Below are positions 1 to 11,420 of a stretch of 64,000 nt of DNA, piece by piece (position 1 is the first letter of the stretch; the number at the start of each line of letters is the position of its first letter). The notes below the pieces were generated by a model. The model did not search any database. It saw only the letters and a program-made list of their open reading frames with translations, and was not told where the DNA came from. The position numbers and the translations under genes were made by a program. Where the stretch lies: NCBI GenBank assembly GCA_036785705.1, contig JAWUZG010000029.1:18270501-18334500 (forward strand), given 5' to 3'. This DNA comes from Acanthornis magna (lineage: Eukaryota > Chordata > Aves > Passeriformes > Acanthizidae).

Positions 1-1492
1 TGTGGCCTAATGTGAAAACAGGATAAAGACAGGAAGTATTGTGAATGGTTGACACATAAGCCGTGACAGTGTTATTAACATGATCATAGGTAAAATTTAC
101 CAACTTCTACCAGGACTGGAGGTTCTTTTCAAAATTGTTAGCACTATCCTAAATGATTTTTCAGATTTTTGTTAAATGCTGTTGCATTTTTGCTAAATCA
201 AAAGTTGTAGCAGCTAATTTGTTGAATAATACCTCTGAATCAATGCTATTTAGAACCTCCAATCCAGTTCCCAAAACACCAGTTAGGTCTCTCGATATTG
301 GCCTCCAGGAAGATCGACGTAACCGGCTGGTCCATCCTTCACAGGAAGTGCATAAAAAGGGAGAACAGGCAGGTTGAATTTCTGAGATATTATTTTGCAT
401 CAGCAATTCAACCTTTCTGAGAGGCCATTCTGGTTTAATTAACATTTGTTGTTGGCCAGTGTTTCCAATTACAAAAGGTCCAACCTCATAAATCCTTGGT
501 TGAAGTGTTAGTTTGGGAGGAATTGTAAGTATCAAATTTCTATTATGAATTTTTTTTTAATATCTGGTGTTATTTTCTTTACACATGACCTTATGGGAGA
601 ATTTTACTGTGTGAAATGTAACCAACAGTTCAAATTTTGGGTTCAGCACGGTAGGATAGGGCCGTGTGGTCCCATAGCATAGCTGTTTGCTGGTTCAACA
701 AGGGATTCAGTCATTACTTGGCATTTGATATGAATGTCGTCACCTTGAGTAACGACAAAAAGAGAAGCTGTTTTCTCATTGTTTAAAACAAGGGAAATTT
801 CTCTGCCTTGGTGTGTAAGTATTGCAACAAGCCTTGGTTTGGTTACCACATTCATTTTGAATTTCTGAGTTCAACCTAATAATGTTGGTTGGGGTTTTGG
901 GTCAGGTCTCCAATTGCACACCACAGAGAAAAAATTAACTATAGTAAAATTGAACCAGCAATCACTTTGCTTTTTTTTTTTTTTTTACAAGATTTGGTAA
1001 CCTTTACATTAATGTCACTCAGGTTCTCAGAAGTATTGCTGCCAGTAAATTTCTGGCAGCAACACAAGATCAAAGTATCTTGTCTAATACATTTCTAATC
1101 CTTAGTAGGACATACTTCTTCCAAAATGCCAGGGTGAATTTTGGATGTCATATTGAAATGTAAAAATTGCCAAAAACTGTAATAGAAGAGGACTTTCCAT
1201 ATTGAAAACCAGATTCCACTTTTCTGCATCCCACTTGAATTTTTTCATCAGTGATACCGGCTGGGGTTCTAACTGACTCATTTTTATCCCAGACCCACTC
1301 AGCTGAATGGTAAACTTTGTTATCATGCATTATGACTACAGCCAAATTTGGATGGCTATCTTTGGGATAGTTTCTGAAAGAGCTAGAATATCCTATGGGG
1401 ATTGGAGACCAAGGCCATTCAGTTTTATTTTGGTTACAGGTAGGAGCTGTAAAGCAGAAAAGTACGAGTAACTTAAAATTTTGTAGGCCATT
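1..1492 (-). pseudogene. env: ERV-A env remnant (SU and start of TM)
   Basis: Minus-strand envelope glycoprotein remnant of ERV-A, cut by the left window edge. Reading leftwards, a hydrophobic signal-peptide-like stretch lies near 1490-1440 (FKLLVLFCF). SU-like segments follow in broken frames at 1345-1102 and 855-643. A fragment at 535-161 contains a furin-type basic site (RLRR) followed by a Gly-rich TM amino terminus (GVLGTGLEVLNSI). In the family, env binds the receptor and fuses membranes; here stops and frame changes separate the segments, so no functional protein is expected. It lies directly next to the truncated RT of the same element, showing loss of most of pol. Assignment to env rests on position, signal-like start, basic cleavage motif and the segment after it; the exact retroviral genus is unclear. 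Confidence 0.6.
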
Positions 1493-1639
1493 TTCAGATT
1501 TGAGTCTTCAATTCTTATTCCTTTCTTCTATAGAAATTCTTATCGTCCCATGGGGTTCTTCTGCAAAAACAAAATTAAAAAACTTGCCCTTTTTTAGGCA
1601 AAAAGGAATTAAAATGATGGAACAATCCAGGGGGTATTA

Positions 1640-2507
1640 ATCCTATGTTCCTTTCTTGGGGTATTGGTGGCTATCCATGTATCATAATTGGATGAGCCCT
1701 TTTTCGAATAGATGTTATCAGTTCTGCCAAATTTGGGACTGCAGCAGTCAGAGGGTCAGTATTGGCATTTAGCCTTCAAAAATCAACTGTAAGTTGCCAC
1801 TTCCCGTTAGGTTTTTTTACTGGCCATCCAGGGGAGTTGAAAGGAGAATGACTATTTATCACAACTCCCTGTTCTTTCATTTCTTGCGTAACTGGTTTTA
1901 TACCTTCCTTAGCTCCCAAAGGAGGGAGATACTGCTTGACATGAGTGTTCTTGCTAAACGATAGTGGTGGAGCTTCTTGTAACAGTCTGATGCACAGTTG
2001 GGGTATCCCAAAAGACCACAGTAGTCCTTCTGTATCCTCCCACTGTCTTCCCTTAAGGACATCTATCCTTAACAAGTTCAAAGGAATATTGCCAATCACC
2101 ATTACAAGAGTAATTGAGCTCTCTTCCCCCGGCAGGGTTAATTTTACTGGAGCGACATTCATGATTTCTGTTGATCCCAAAGCATTTAGCATGGATAGAT
2201 TTTGCTTTAAGGGAGCAACTCCATACTTCTTGGCATCCTCCTCAGTCCGGGCAGAAATCTGTGTACCTGTATCAATTCTAAAGGTCACTGGTGCTTGTTT
2301 AGGTTCCATGATAGCAGTGATTAACACATCTCCTTTTTCTGTTTTAGTGAGCTGTCGAATAGAAATCCTTTCTCCATTTCCCCGCCCACCACTAGGAAAT
2401 GGAGAGACTAGTTTCCCTGTTTGGGGGGGAAAAGTTTGCTTTGATGTTTTGTCTGCACCATCAATGAAAGGGGGGGCAGAAGCCGTGGCGGGTGCACTTT
2501 CTTTCAC
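1640..2507 (-). pseudogene. pro-pol: ERV-A protease and RT fingers, truncated
   Basis: An open frame of 243 codons (2507-1776) encodes a retroviral aspartic protease followed by the first part of reverse transcriptase. The active-site triad DTG is at about residues 79-81 (RIDTGTQIS, with Thr after the Gly where Ala is commoner), and the second conserved block is near residue 145 (NLLRIDVL). RT fingers begin near residue 212 (HSPFNSPGWPVKKPNGKWQL) and the frame stops with TGA just after VDF. Recognisable RT sequence resumes in frame after that TGA (RLNANTDPLTAAVPNLAELI) and ends near 1680. Palm, thumb, RNase H and integrase are missing, and env-like sequence follows within about 200 bp. This is therefore an internally deleted provirus. 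The antisense frame over the same stretch is a shadow. Confidence 0.8.
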
Positions 2508-2559
2508 CGGAGAAAAGGGATGTGGTTTTGGCGCACGCCACCGGTTTGCTCAACTGATC

Positions 2560-4060
2560 TCAAAGTAAGCCATCCATTAAATCTTTAGGAATTCCTTTTT
2601 TAAGCCTAAACACCACCAATCAAGCTGGACCAAAACCGATTTAGGTTGTGACTGTTCTTTGGCAACATCTGCAGTTCTACTGGGATGGGGGAGTGCATTT
2701 TGAACTCCTACATGTTGGATGCCACTTGATCTTTCTTCTAAAGGCTTCTCAAGATAGTATTTTCTACCTTAATCAATTAATTCTTGTGCTACCTCCCCCC
2801 ATGTCCAGACTTTAGGTCTAGGGTGAGGTCTGTTACCTAGTGGGGCTGGTGTTGAAAAGTCAGAGGAATTTCCCTAAGAGTCTGTAATGGTAGTGCCTGT
2901 ATTTTTGCTATTATCACTTCCACGCATAAAATTCTCCAACTTTTCCACAGGACCTATTGATGCTGTGGTTCTCTGGAGACTTATCCCTGTGGCTTTAAGT
3001 GACTTGGGGAGCCTCCTTATTAAGGGAGTCATCATTTCAGGGTTAACAGGCAACAGCATTGTTGATTCGCATCCGGGAATTAATTTTCTCTCATGTATCA
3101 TTTGTAGGCAAGCAGCTTTGTGTATACTTCCTAGTAATTGGTCAACTGTGCCTGTTATTGCCAAGGGGTCTCCCCTATCCAGAGAGTTTAACCCTCCAGC
3201 CCAGTAAGTGGCACGCTGAGTTAAGGACCATGGGGCCCAGCGATCGTCTGGTGTTAAGAAAAGTCCGTGGCCCCAGCAACCCTCGGCTTCCTTCTTGCTC
3301 AATTGAATTTGGTCATCCCCGGTTAAAGACACACGCCACACATATTCTGTTTCAGATTCTTTGATAAGATGGCCATATTCCTTTTTTAACTTTGCCAGGT
3401 CCGTGGCAGAACAGGGCGTTTCCTTGGTAGTTATATGAGGGTCTGTATCTTCATCATTAAGAGAAGAAAATTCTGTTTAGATTAAGGGTCCTAAATGAGG
3501 GAGATTTTTATCAAGTTTTCTCATCTCTTCCAATTCCCTTTGTGGATACATCAGGTTAATTTGGCGGGTAAGCCTTTCCTCAGGTTCTGATGATGCTATA
3601 TCCTGTGAACTAGTGTTCTGTGAATTTGTGGTACTGGTAATGCGATTTACTTCAAGAGCAACTCTTAATGGATTCCTTCCTCCTCGCACTCCAATTCCTT
3701 TTCTAGATTGGAAATTGTTGCTTGGTGACAGTACTCCAGGTTTTCTAAGGATTGTATGGCTTTTTCTTCATTACTACGCTGCCTAAGATGGTCTTGAACA
3801 GCTGCAACTAAGCTGGCGCCCAAAACAGAGCAGACTATTGCCCTGGCTTTTCCTGGCAGTAAAAACTTAACCTTAGCCTCATTTTGCCATCAAGAAATTC
3901 AGTCCATTATACTCTGGAGTTTTTGCCAATTGTCTTGAGCCCAATCTTCCCCAGTAGGAGAGGGTCAAGCACCATATTTAGCCAAAAGTGAAAAAAAAAA
4001 ATCTCTATCATTAATCAACTGAGAACCTCTATTCTCCTGGTTTTCAGTCATCATTTTCCC
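2560..4060 (-). pseudogene. gag: ERV-A gag remnant
   Basis: Minus-strand gag remnant upstream of the protease frame. The clearest piece is 3341-2874, about 155 codons, with capsid-like character: FLTPDDRWAPW, then a helical stretch (TGTVDQLLGSIHKAACLQMI) and PVNPEMMTPLIRRLPKSL. A further fragment at 3689-3477 is polar and Pro/Glu-rich, as expected for the matrix or linker part. Frames change between the fragments and stops lie in the gaps, so the gene is dead. Gag normally builds the virion core; no intact zinc knuckle was recognised here. Order (leader repeat, gag, pro, RT) matches a retrovirus read right to left. Genus assignment is uncertain. Confidence 0.65.
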
Positions 4061-4061
4061 T

Positions 4062-4345
4062 ATGCTGACTCAGAAACAAAACATTCTCAAAAAAGTCTCA
4101 GAAACAACAACAAGTACCTCAAATTCACTTAGGAAAATTAGGCCCCAAAACCAATCTTCACTTGAGAAAGACAGGCCTCAAAAACAACCTCAGAAACAAC
4201 AACAAGCAACCCAAATTCACTTGAGAAAGTTAGACCCCCAAAAACAATCTCCACTTGAGAAAGTCAGGCCTCAAAAACAACCTCAGAAACAACAACAAAG
4301 AAGAACCAACACAAAATTACTTGAGAAAGTTAGGCACTTGCCAAC
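4062..4345. repeat. Imperfect tandem repeat in ERV-A leader
   Basis: Two to three imperfect copies of a CA-rich block, each with an ACTTGAGAAAGT-type core followed by AAAACAACCTCAGAAACAAC-type sequence, occur between 4080 and 4340. The block sits between the primer-binding site and gag of ERV-A, in the untranslated leader when read on the minus strand. The plus-strand frame across it (Lys/Gln/Pro-rich) is a product of the repeat and not a gene. Confidence 0.7.
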
Positions 4346-4490
4346 GGCCACTTGTACTCTTCCTCAAGCCACTAAAATAAAAATTCAACTCCCTTTTTTT
4401 TTTTTTCACTCTAAGTTCCGATAGCTGGAGTCCCAATAGAGTCCTCAAAAAATTAGTTTGGAGGGCTTTTACCCCTCTGGTTCTATCAGG

Positions 4491-4508
4491 ATCCTGTCCG
4501 TGATGCCA
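4491..4508 (-). promoter_or_regulatory. Candidate primer-binding site of ERV-A
   Basis: On the minus strand an LTR-like end (...GACATTCA) is followed by a 2-nt AT spacer and then TGGCATCACGGACAGGAT, starting with the TGG expected from a tRNA 3' CCA. The same AT spacer separates LTR and PBS in ERV-B at 31843-31844. The priming tRNA cannot be named from the sequence alone. Confidence 0.5.
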
Positions 4509-4510
4509 AT

Positions 4511-4960
4511 TGAATGTCACGGTCCACTCATAAGCGAATGCGTGATGGTTCGTTTCAGCCATGATCTCAGAGTGCAAAACAAAAGAAAGTATAGCAAAAG
4601 TAATTCAACAAGTCAAGGGAGTTAAATTTCAATCCAAAGAGAAACTCTATGTATTGTGCCCATAAAGCAGCTTGCGATAGAAAGAGAGAAAATAAAGGAA
4701 AAGATAGGGAGGAAAGGGAGGAAAAGGGCATTTACAGCTACCACCACAGGTCCACAGATGGCCAGCATCTCTGGGGGTCCTGGTCCAGAAGGCGTTCCTC
4801 TGCCTCTGTCTTCAATCGATGTGATTTCACGGTGGGGAAGATCTTCAGAGTTCAGTTGTTCCAGAGCTGTCTTTTATGTTAGTCCATACACCTGGTCCCC
4901 CCTTGTGACCTGCCTTTGCTCCCCCTTAATTCTTGTGGAGATATGCCAAACTCTACCTGG
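4511..4960 (-). mobile_element. Probable U5/LTR of ERV-A, outer end undefined
   Basis: Sequence immediately outside the candidate PBS should be the 5' LTR of the minus-strand element. The inner edge (TGAATGTCACGG on the plus strand) has the TG terminus. The outer edge was not found: the partner LTR lies beyond the left window edge, so the end given is arbitrary, and the LTR may extend several hundred bases further right. No convincing TATA or poly(A) signal was assigned. Confidence 0.35.
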
Positions 4961-6580
4961 CAGGCCACACATGCCAAGAGAGGAGTGTCTGAGGCGCGGT
5001 CGGCTTTGGAGGCAGAGAGTCTGTGGTCTCGTCGTGCTCTATGGATCTTTTACTATGGTAGGCACTTGGGGACAGGTGCAAAGCCTTCATTCCGTACCAA
5101 CTTTAGCAGGCACAGCATTCTTTGCGCAAGTCCTGCACCTGTGGTTTCTGATGAGAAATGTTGAGACAGAACTCGATTCTTTGACTGATTCTTACACAGG
5201 GTCCTTGGACACACTGCACGGTCAGAGCTGCTCTGCCAGTTGGTGGCGGCTGGGTCAACATTCCGACCGAGGGGTGAGAAGCACTGACCACATCAGGACG
5301 AGCTCATGGCCAGGGAAGTAGGGCATGTGGGACTGGGGATCCGGGCTCTGAGCCACCGAGTAGCCCCTGGGAGGAGAGATATTAACATCATGGCTTCTCT
5401 CATTAGGAAATAAGGTTCCGTAAGGAATAATAAAAGGCACTCCAATATGGAGAATGTGTTGCAATACTTTGAAACTGCACCGACTCTTCGGGATACCTCC
5501 AGGGGAAGAGCACAGCTTTCAAGCGGGGGGGGAGGACAAGCCAAAGGCAAAGCAGCCACGGTGGGGGAGTCGGCTGTTGGGGTGGTAACTGCAGACACAA
5601 GTCCCGAACCGAGCGCTACGTCATTAGTAATTTTTCGGTTATTTCATCCCCTTTTCTGTAGCTGCCTCCCACAACTTGACAAAAGAAGCAGTCTGCATAT
5701 CCTTTCTCTTCCTGCTTTCTTCTACTTCTTTTTAAGGCGTCCTGCACCACCCTCCAATTATTCATCAAAGATTTGGCAGTTTCATAGCCCTGGGAAGCAG
5801 AGTCAAAGATAAGTTTTCCCGCTCGCTTCCAGATCATCACGGCAAAGGCATTTCCAGAGCCAACCCCTGAGCCCAGGCTTCTATGCCACAACAGCAGGGT
5901 CCTCAACAAGGCCCTCCATGCAAACAGCACAGTCTTTTCCTGGCTAGACAAATGATACCCCATATCTGGGGTGTCCCCAGCAGCTCACCTGCGTTCCAGG
6001 TGTCTAAAAATCTGGTCGGGACCTGAGCAGAATCCTCCCCTCTCACGCTTCCCTGGGCTCCATCTCCGCAGTGCGTCATCCACCGCTCTTTGTGCTATGC
6101 CGTCCACTGCAGTTGACAATTCACCGATCATTACCTGAAGCTGTTGTATCACATCGGGGTCACCGGATGTCATTGTTGAGACGGACGTGACATGTAAAAA
6201 ACCACAACAGCTTCTGGTCAAAGAAAGTTTGGGGGATTTGAACTGCATAAGCTTTTTATCAATTCTTTTTTGCATCAGATTGGCTATGAGATTGCTCATC
6301 TGAGATGACTTGGTTGAGTGTTCCAAAAGCCTGTAAGCAGGTATTGAAAGTCATTGCTGTACATTTGGTAAGTGTTGTGATAGAGCCAGCCCCTCAGCAA
6401 GTTACTACCAACGAGTTTGTGTTGCAGAGCATCATCTGCATTTCTTTGCATTACGTTTGTGTCTGGATGTCCCTGAATGTATTGCAGGGCATTGCCCAGC
6501 TTTGTAGTAAGTGCCAATTCATGGCCCAAGAAGCCAAAATGGAAGTATACGGAGACTGAAGACCTTTCTTGCACTTTTCA
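4961..6580 (-). other. Unresolved minus-strand ORF cluster, possibly retroviral
   Basis: Four adjoining minus-strand open stretches in shifting frames run 6574-6296, 6326-5985, 5963-5616 and 5598-5293. The first contains LALTTKLGNALQYIQGH and NDFQYLLTGFWNTQP. The second contains an amphipathic, coiled-coil-like segment (VIQQLQVMIGELSTAVDGIA). The third is Arg/Lys-rich toward its end (DALKRSRRKQEEKG). Together they look like the decayed reading frame of one gene, not random ORFs, because composition and direction are continuous across the frame shifts and match ERV-A's direction. They could belong to another retroelement lying upstream of the ERV-A LTR, or to a chimeric ERV-derived gene. I cannot name the family. 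Confidence 0.3.
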
Positions 6581-6839
6581 CATGCAGAGTGAAAGATGGT
6601 TGGAGGGAGCATCAATTATGTACTCAAGTCACCGTGTTGTCTCCATGGAAATGAGTCTAGACTTCCTATGGGCTGCTGAGAAAGTAAGAATTCTGTTTGA
6701 CAGAAAAATTCATCTTTTTGACTTTGGTTTCCCTTGTAATGAATGAGGGAAAACAACTGATCAGAAATTTCTTATGGGTAAGGAAAAAAGACAAAGTTGA
6801 AGATTGGGAGAAACATAGGAAGATGATAAAATAGGCAGG

Positions 6840-6904
6840 AAAAAGAGAGAGACAGAGAGGGAGAGAGAGAGAGAGGGAGGGAGGGAGAGAGAGAGAGAGA
6901 GAGA
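6840..6904. repeat. (GA)n microsatellite
   Basis: Run of GAGA/GGGA repeats interrupted by GGG. Open frames rich in Leu/Ser or Arg/Glu crossing it are repeat artefacts. Confidence 0.95.
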
Positions 6905-7069
6905 AGTATGTTGGAGCATTTGTATGAAAGGGGGAAAAATCAAAGTAGTTTTTCCTCTGCATGGTTTAGCTCCTTCAATTGACGTATTGTTTTAAATAAG
7001 TTCCAATTATGAAACACTTGTCTTTTCTTTATGCTTGTGACCCAGAATGTTATTTTTAGAACTTTGATG

Positions 7070-7236
7070 GGTTTTGGGGTTTTTTTTGGTCTTTTTGTTT
7101 GCGGTTTGTTTTGTTTGGGTTTTTTGTTTGTTTTTGGGTGCTTTTTGTTTGGTGGTTTTGGGGTTTTTTTAGTTTGGGGGGGTTGTTTTGGGTGTTTTTT
7201 TGTTTGTTTGGGGTGTTTTTGTTTTTTGTTTTTGGG
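7070..7236. repeat. G/T-only low-complexity tract
   Basis: About 165 bases composed almost entirely of T-runs and G-runs of 2-8 bases (TTTTTGG, GGGGGG, GTTTG). One strand is essentially all G and T, so the complementary strand is all A and C. Several G-runs of three or more are closely spaced. The open frames of Gly/Phe or Lys/Pro across it are compositional. Confidence 0.9.
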
Positions 7237-7239
7237 CAT

Positions 7240-10200
7240 GAGAGGCAAAGGGAAAGGCGGAAAAGATAGATTTTGGCAAAAAAGAGTTTCAGTTGACAGA
7301 AAACAGAAGTCTTCCCAAAATGTTTCTGACTACCTCTATTCCAGAATCTTAAGTAATCTTACTTCTATTACTGCACTACAGTGCTTTCAGAGAAGAATCG
7401 TACTGTTCCAGAAGGTGCATAGGGAATGGGAATGTAACTCTTAGGTGTCCTCTCTGTTGGAGAAGAGTCTCACTAAGATGCACAAAAAATGGAAACATCT
7501 GTGTTTTTCCAGGCATATATGCTTTAAAGCAGATATGAATTCATCTGTGTATTCAAAGAGTATTTATGAATGTGATTTCATACTAAATTTCCAGGTGGTG
7601 ATACTAAACTAAAACTAAACTAAATACTAACCATCATTTTAATGATAGAGTTAGTGTCTATTTGATGCTTCATGAGAATAGTTCTTTATAGTCCTTCCCT
7701 TGCTGACATCAGTAGCTTTTGTATTTTCCTGGTTGTGCTGGTGGCTATACATTGGTTATGAATAGAAGGGAATAAGTTTTAGAGACATGCTGCAAGTAAG
7801 CAGATTGGTAGTTCCAATTCCATTTCTCATTGTCTAAGAAGAACTCCAATTATTTTTGGACTTTTCATAGACCTCTGACTAGGCCAGTGTTAGTCTTGGA
7901 TTGACCCAGCAAGTTTTAGGCTACTAAGCCTGAGTAATGAATGTAAAGGAAAAAGTCTCAGAGCTTAGCTTGTTGGTGTGTCAGCAGCTTCTCAATAGCA
8001 AGAGATTGATGTTCTCAAGTTTGTGACTTCAGCTAGTCGATTATGCCCACTCCAAAAGAGGGTGAGAAGGTTGGTTCCCTAAATGGTGAGATAATTCTTC
8101 CTGCTATTTGTGACTGTTTCGCGTGACTGGTGTTTATTACAGAAGGTTGGATGAAATTGCGTGCATGTGGTCTTGGGGGAAAGAGAATATTCTTTAGTCA
8201 ATTGCATGTAGGCTTTTATCAAACTGAGATGGTCTTCAAGGACTGGAAACTTAAAAGACAGTAATTCTTGCTAGTTTCAGTTCCATTTTTAGACTCAACA
8301 AACGGAATGTTCAACCTCCCTCAGCAGGGAGGGAAATTGAATTTGACTTCCTCCTTCTTAGAAAGAAGCTAATGAAAAGGATCAGAGCAGGCTGTAAAAG
8401 CAAAAGGGCATAATGAAGAAGACCAATCCTATCCTCTTAGTATTACTCTTTGTCATCGGATTTGAATGAAATGCGTCAAATCTGTGTTCCTGGCTATCAC
8501 ATAAGTATGAGGTACTTCAGCTGCTGTACATCTCTCCTAAAGCTAAAAATAGAATCCAAATAGTCTTGACTCCATGGTCACAATTCCCCCTGTGACACTG
8601 GCATGTGAGAAAGGTGCAAGAAAGTGTATCTGTTAATTATTTCAATCATCTATCTAAATCACTAGTCATTGATTTCCTGTAGATTTAAGGAGGTCAGTTG
8701 CCCATATCTTTCAGAATTTTTGGTCATGTTTTTCTTGGGATTCTTTTAACCTTTCTCCATTAGTTCAGTGTCGGCTCTCAATCCCTTTCTCACATTTGAA
8801 GTACCTCAATAGCTTGGAAATGTGGGGTTATTTTTACTTACCACGTCATTATTCTCTTCCAAGGGTTGTTTGCCTCAAGTCTCATTTATGCTGATTTTCT
8901 GCTAGTTTATTTTCAGACAGGTGTTTCAGTGTGGGAACTGCTGGCTTGTAGTAAGAACTAACTTGCAGTGGGAACTGTTCGTTTGCCTGGGTTCACAGGC
9001 ATCAATTCTAGCTCAAAACAAGCAAGAACCATAAGCAGCGATAAGAAGAGACTCACAGCTGTTGTTATTGCAAGATGTTGCTCTAACTCTAGGTAGCCAA
9101 TGACATTGTGGGGTGGTGAATTGGGGGCCAATGGATAGGAGACATAAATGCTAGAAAAAGTAGAAAAGAGGCCTTGCAAAATAAAGAGTAGTTCCTTTCT
9201 TTGACCAGAAGCTGTTGTGGTGAGTATTTTACACGTCATGTCTGTCTCAACAATGACAGTTTCGGAATAGCAAGTACACATCTCTCTAGCTTGCTTTTCT
9301 CTTTATGTGGTCTGTCTTGCAAATGGAATGACTTGAACATCTCAGACAAGAATTTCTCTCCAGAAGACATTTCACTTGAAAGGCATATATTTGTATGTCT
9401 AAGATCATCTACTGATGAGGCTGACAGCTGGTCTGAAGGCCTCACAGAGTTGGACCTAAATGCAGTCAGAATTTACCCGTGAGATTTTGCAGCCCCAGTG
9501 AAAGCCAGAGCGAAAGCCAAGAAGATAATCAGTGAAAGAAAATGTTCTGGACACAAGGAGATGTTCTTGTTACGGAACATGAAGTGTGTACAAGAAGGAG
9601 CTTGCATATAATTTGTAACCAACTCTACTTTTGCTTGTATAGCTCATTGTATTACTGCTTGAATTGCCATTGTTTGTTAGACAGCCTTGTCATTGTTTGC
9701 TAGCAGCCAATCTTCATGTGCCACAGTAATTATGAAAAGGTAGAAGAGCAGCAGCAGAGAATAATGAAAAACTTCTTCTGGCTTTAGATTACAAGAAGTG
9801 TGTGTGTCGTTGTCAGTCTCAAGAAGCGACAATCTACCTAAAATCTTGGCACTGAAGAAACTAGTGGTTTGCCAAGAAGATGAGAAGTAGAAATGCTACA
9901 GAGATGCTATCTGCCTCTTAATGGAATGCCAGGCAGTGAAGCAGTGGATATTTCTGGGGTTGAGCACAATGTTGCTGCCTTGGTGTCAGTTTTCTCAATG
10001 TATCAGTGGCATTTTTAGCTAGAAGTATGCTGCCCAGAGTCTTTCTAGCATTGGATGCTGTTTCCTTGTTGTCATTTTCATACCTTCCTTCTGATCAAAG
10101 GATGATATACTCTTTCTGTTTTGAAAATCCCTGTTAGAAAACACTATCTTGGACTAGTCATCACTCCCCTTTTCTTTTGCCTCGTTTGTCATTTTCATAG

Positions 10201-11174
10201 ACTCACTGCAAATTTCGGCTAAAGTCTATAAGAATTCTAGCGTTTCTTGTACCACTTAACAGGGTTGATGCTCTTGGGTGCTTTCCTCTTTCCTACTGCT
10301 TGTATCTGACCTAGTGGTCTGTTTTTGTGATCAGCATTTTGCTGTGATTTGGTCAAATCTGGCACACACTGCGAACTCACAACTCATATGGTGGGATTTA
10401 AAGGGCTTGGATGGGTTCCTTTCAGAGACTGCCATGCACTGGACTATAAGTCACCAGGACTTCATCTTCCATAGGTTGTTTCAGGATTGAATGCCCTTCC
10501 TTGGAATGTAGACAATCTAGCAGAAAGTACCACATTCCCTGCAAGGCCTGTCTTCCCAAAGGACCATTAAGAAAGATTGCTTTTCTCCTCTGACTAATGT
10601 GCCAGTATTTAGATGGAGCATTTAGGACCTTAAGTGAACTTGTTGGAAGGGATCTCATCACAGACAATATCTCATGCTTGCCTGTAATACCTGCTCTTTT
10701 GGATCCTAATTTTATTCAGAGTACATTCAGGATTTTTTTCACTGAAGCCACTCATCAGTGTCTCTTATCAAATGAGACTGAAGTGTGCATCCTGAGGATG
10801 CATCCCCACTCAAGGTTCTAAGGTTAATTCTAATATTGGTGGCTCACACCTGCAGTTACATTTGGAAAAGAGTTGATTTTCCAAAGCTACGTGTTGCAGG
10901 CCTTTGAAGACAAAAGGCAGTCTTTGCCTTTTGCAAGAATTCCCCCTAGGAGGACTTGTGTTCATTTTGATTTCTAAGCTGTTGGCCCTGTTGCTGGCTT
11001 CACTGTTGCTTAAGAATCTAAAAAAGCAGATTGTATTCTCTTCTTGTACACTCATTCCCCCCTCTCTGCTTTGGGTGCCCTAGTCCATCAGCCAGTGGGA
11101 CTCATTTGGTATCACTACTAGCGCAAATTCTGCATCGTTTCAGGCACTTACAAATGTCAGTTGCCAAGGAGCAT
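7240..11174. other. Unassigned single-copy-looking DNA
   Basis: No coding region, LTR or CR1 signature was recognised. Composition is moderately AT-rich, and short open frames lack domain-like or codon-biased character. It could be intergenic or intronic, or very old repeat sequence. Confidence 0.5.
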
Positions 11175-11342
11175 AACCATTCAAGGAGCAAAGAATCGGA
11201 GGGCTGAGTGAATGGCTCTTTGCAGTGTGGCAAGGCTGCCAACAGAAGGGGCTACTTGGAGAATACATTCTCCATGCATGCTACCTCCTCTGGCAGCTCC
11301 AGCCGCTCGAGTTCTGCAAGCCTGATGCTGGGGCAAAGTGCT

Positions 11343-11378
<36 letters not shown>

Positions 11379-11420
11379 TGTCTCTCTCTCCCCCACAAAA
11401 GAAGTCTGTCTGAAATGTTA
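11175..11420 (+). repeat. Isolated copy of the ~380-bp satellite unit
   Basis: Matches the first half of the units in the 17.7-19.5 kb array: the block GGCAAGGCTGCCAACAGAAG, then ACATTCTCCATGCATGCTACC, GGCAGCTCCAGCCGCTCGAG, TTCTGCAAGCCTGATGCTGG, and a TC-rich run (11341-11395). The match fades after the TC run. It lies in the same orientation as the first three array units, about 6.5 kb away. Confidence 0.85.

Noticed and set aside
1945..2568. 207-codon plus-strand ORF
   Set aside because: Antisense shadow of the ERV-A protease/RT frame, which has recognisable catalytic motifs on the minus strand.
7031..7444. 137-codon Gly/Phe-rich plus-strand ORF
   Set aside because: Entirely driven by the G/T-only tract; the part beyond the tract has no features.
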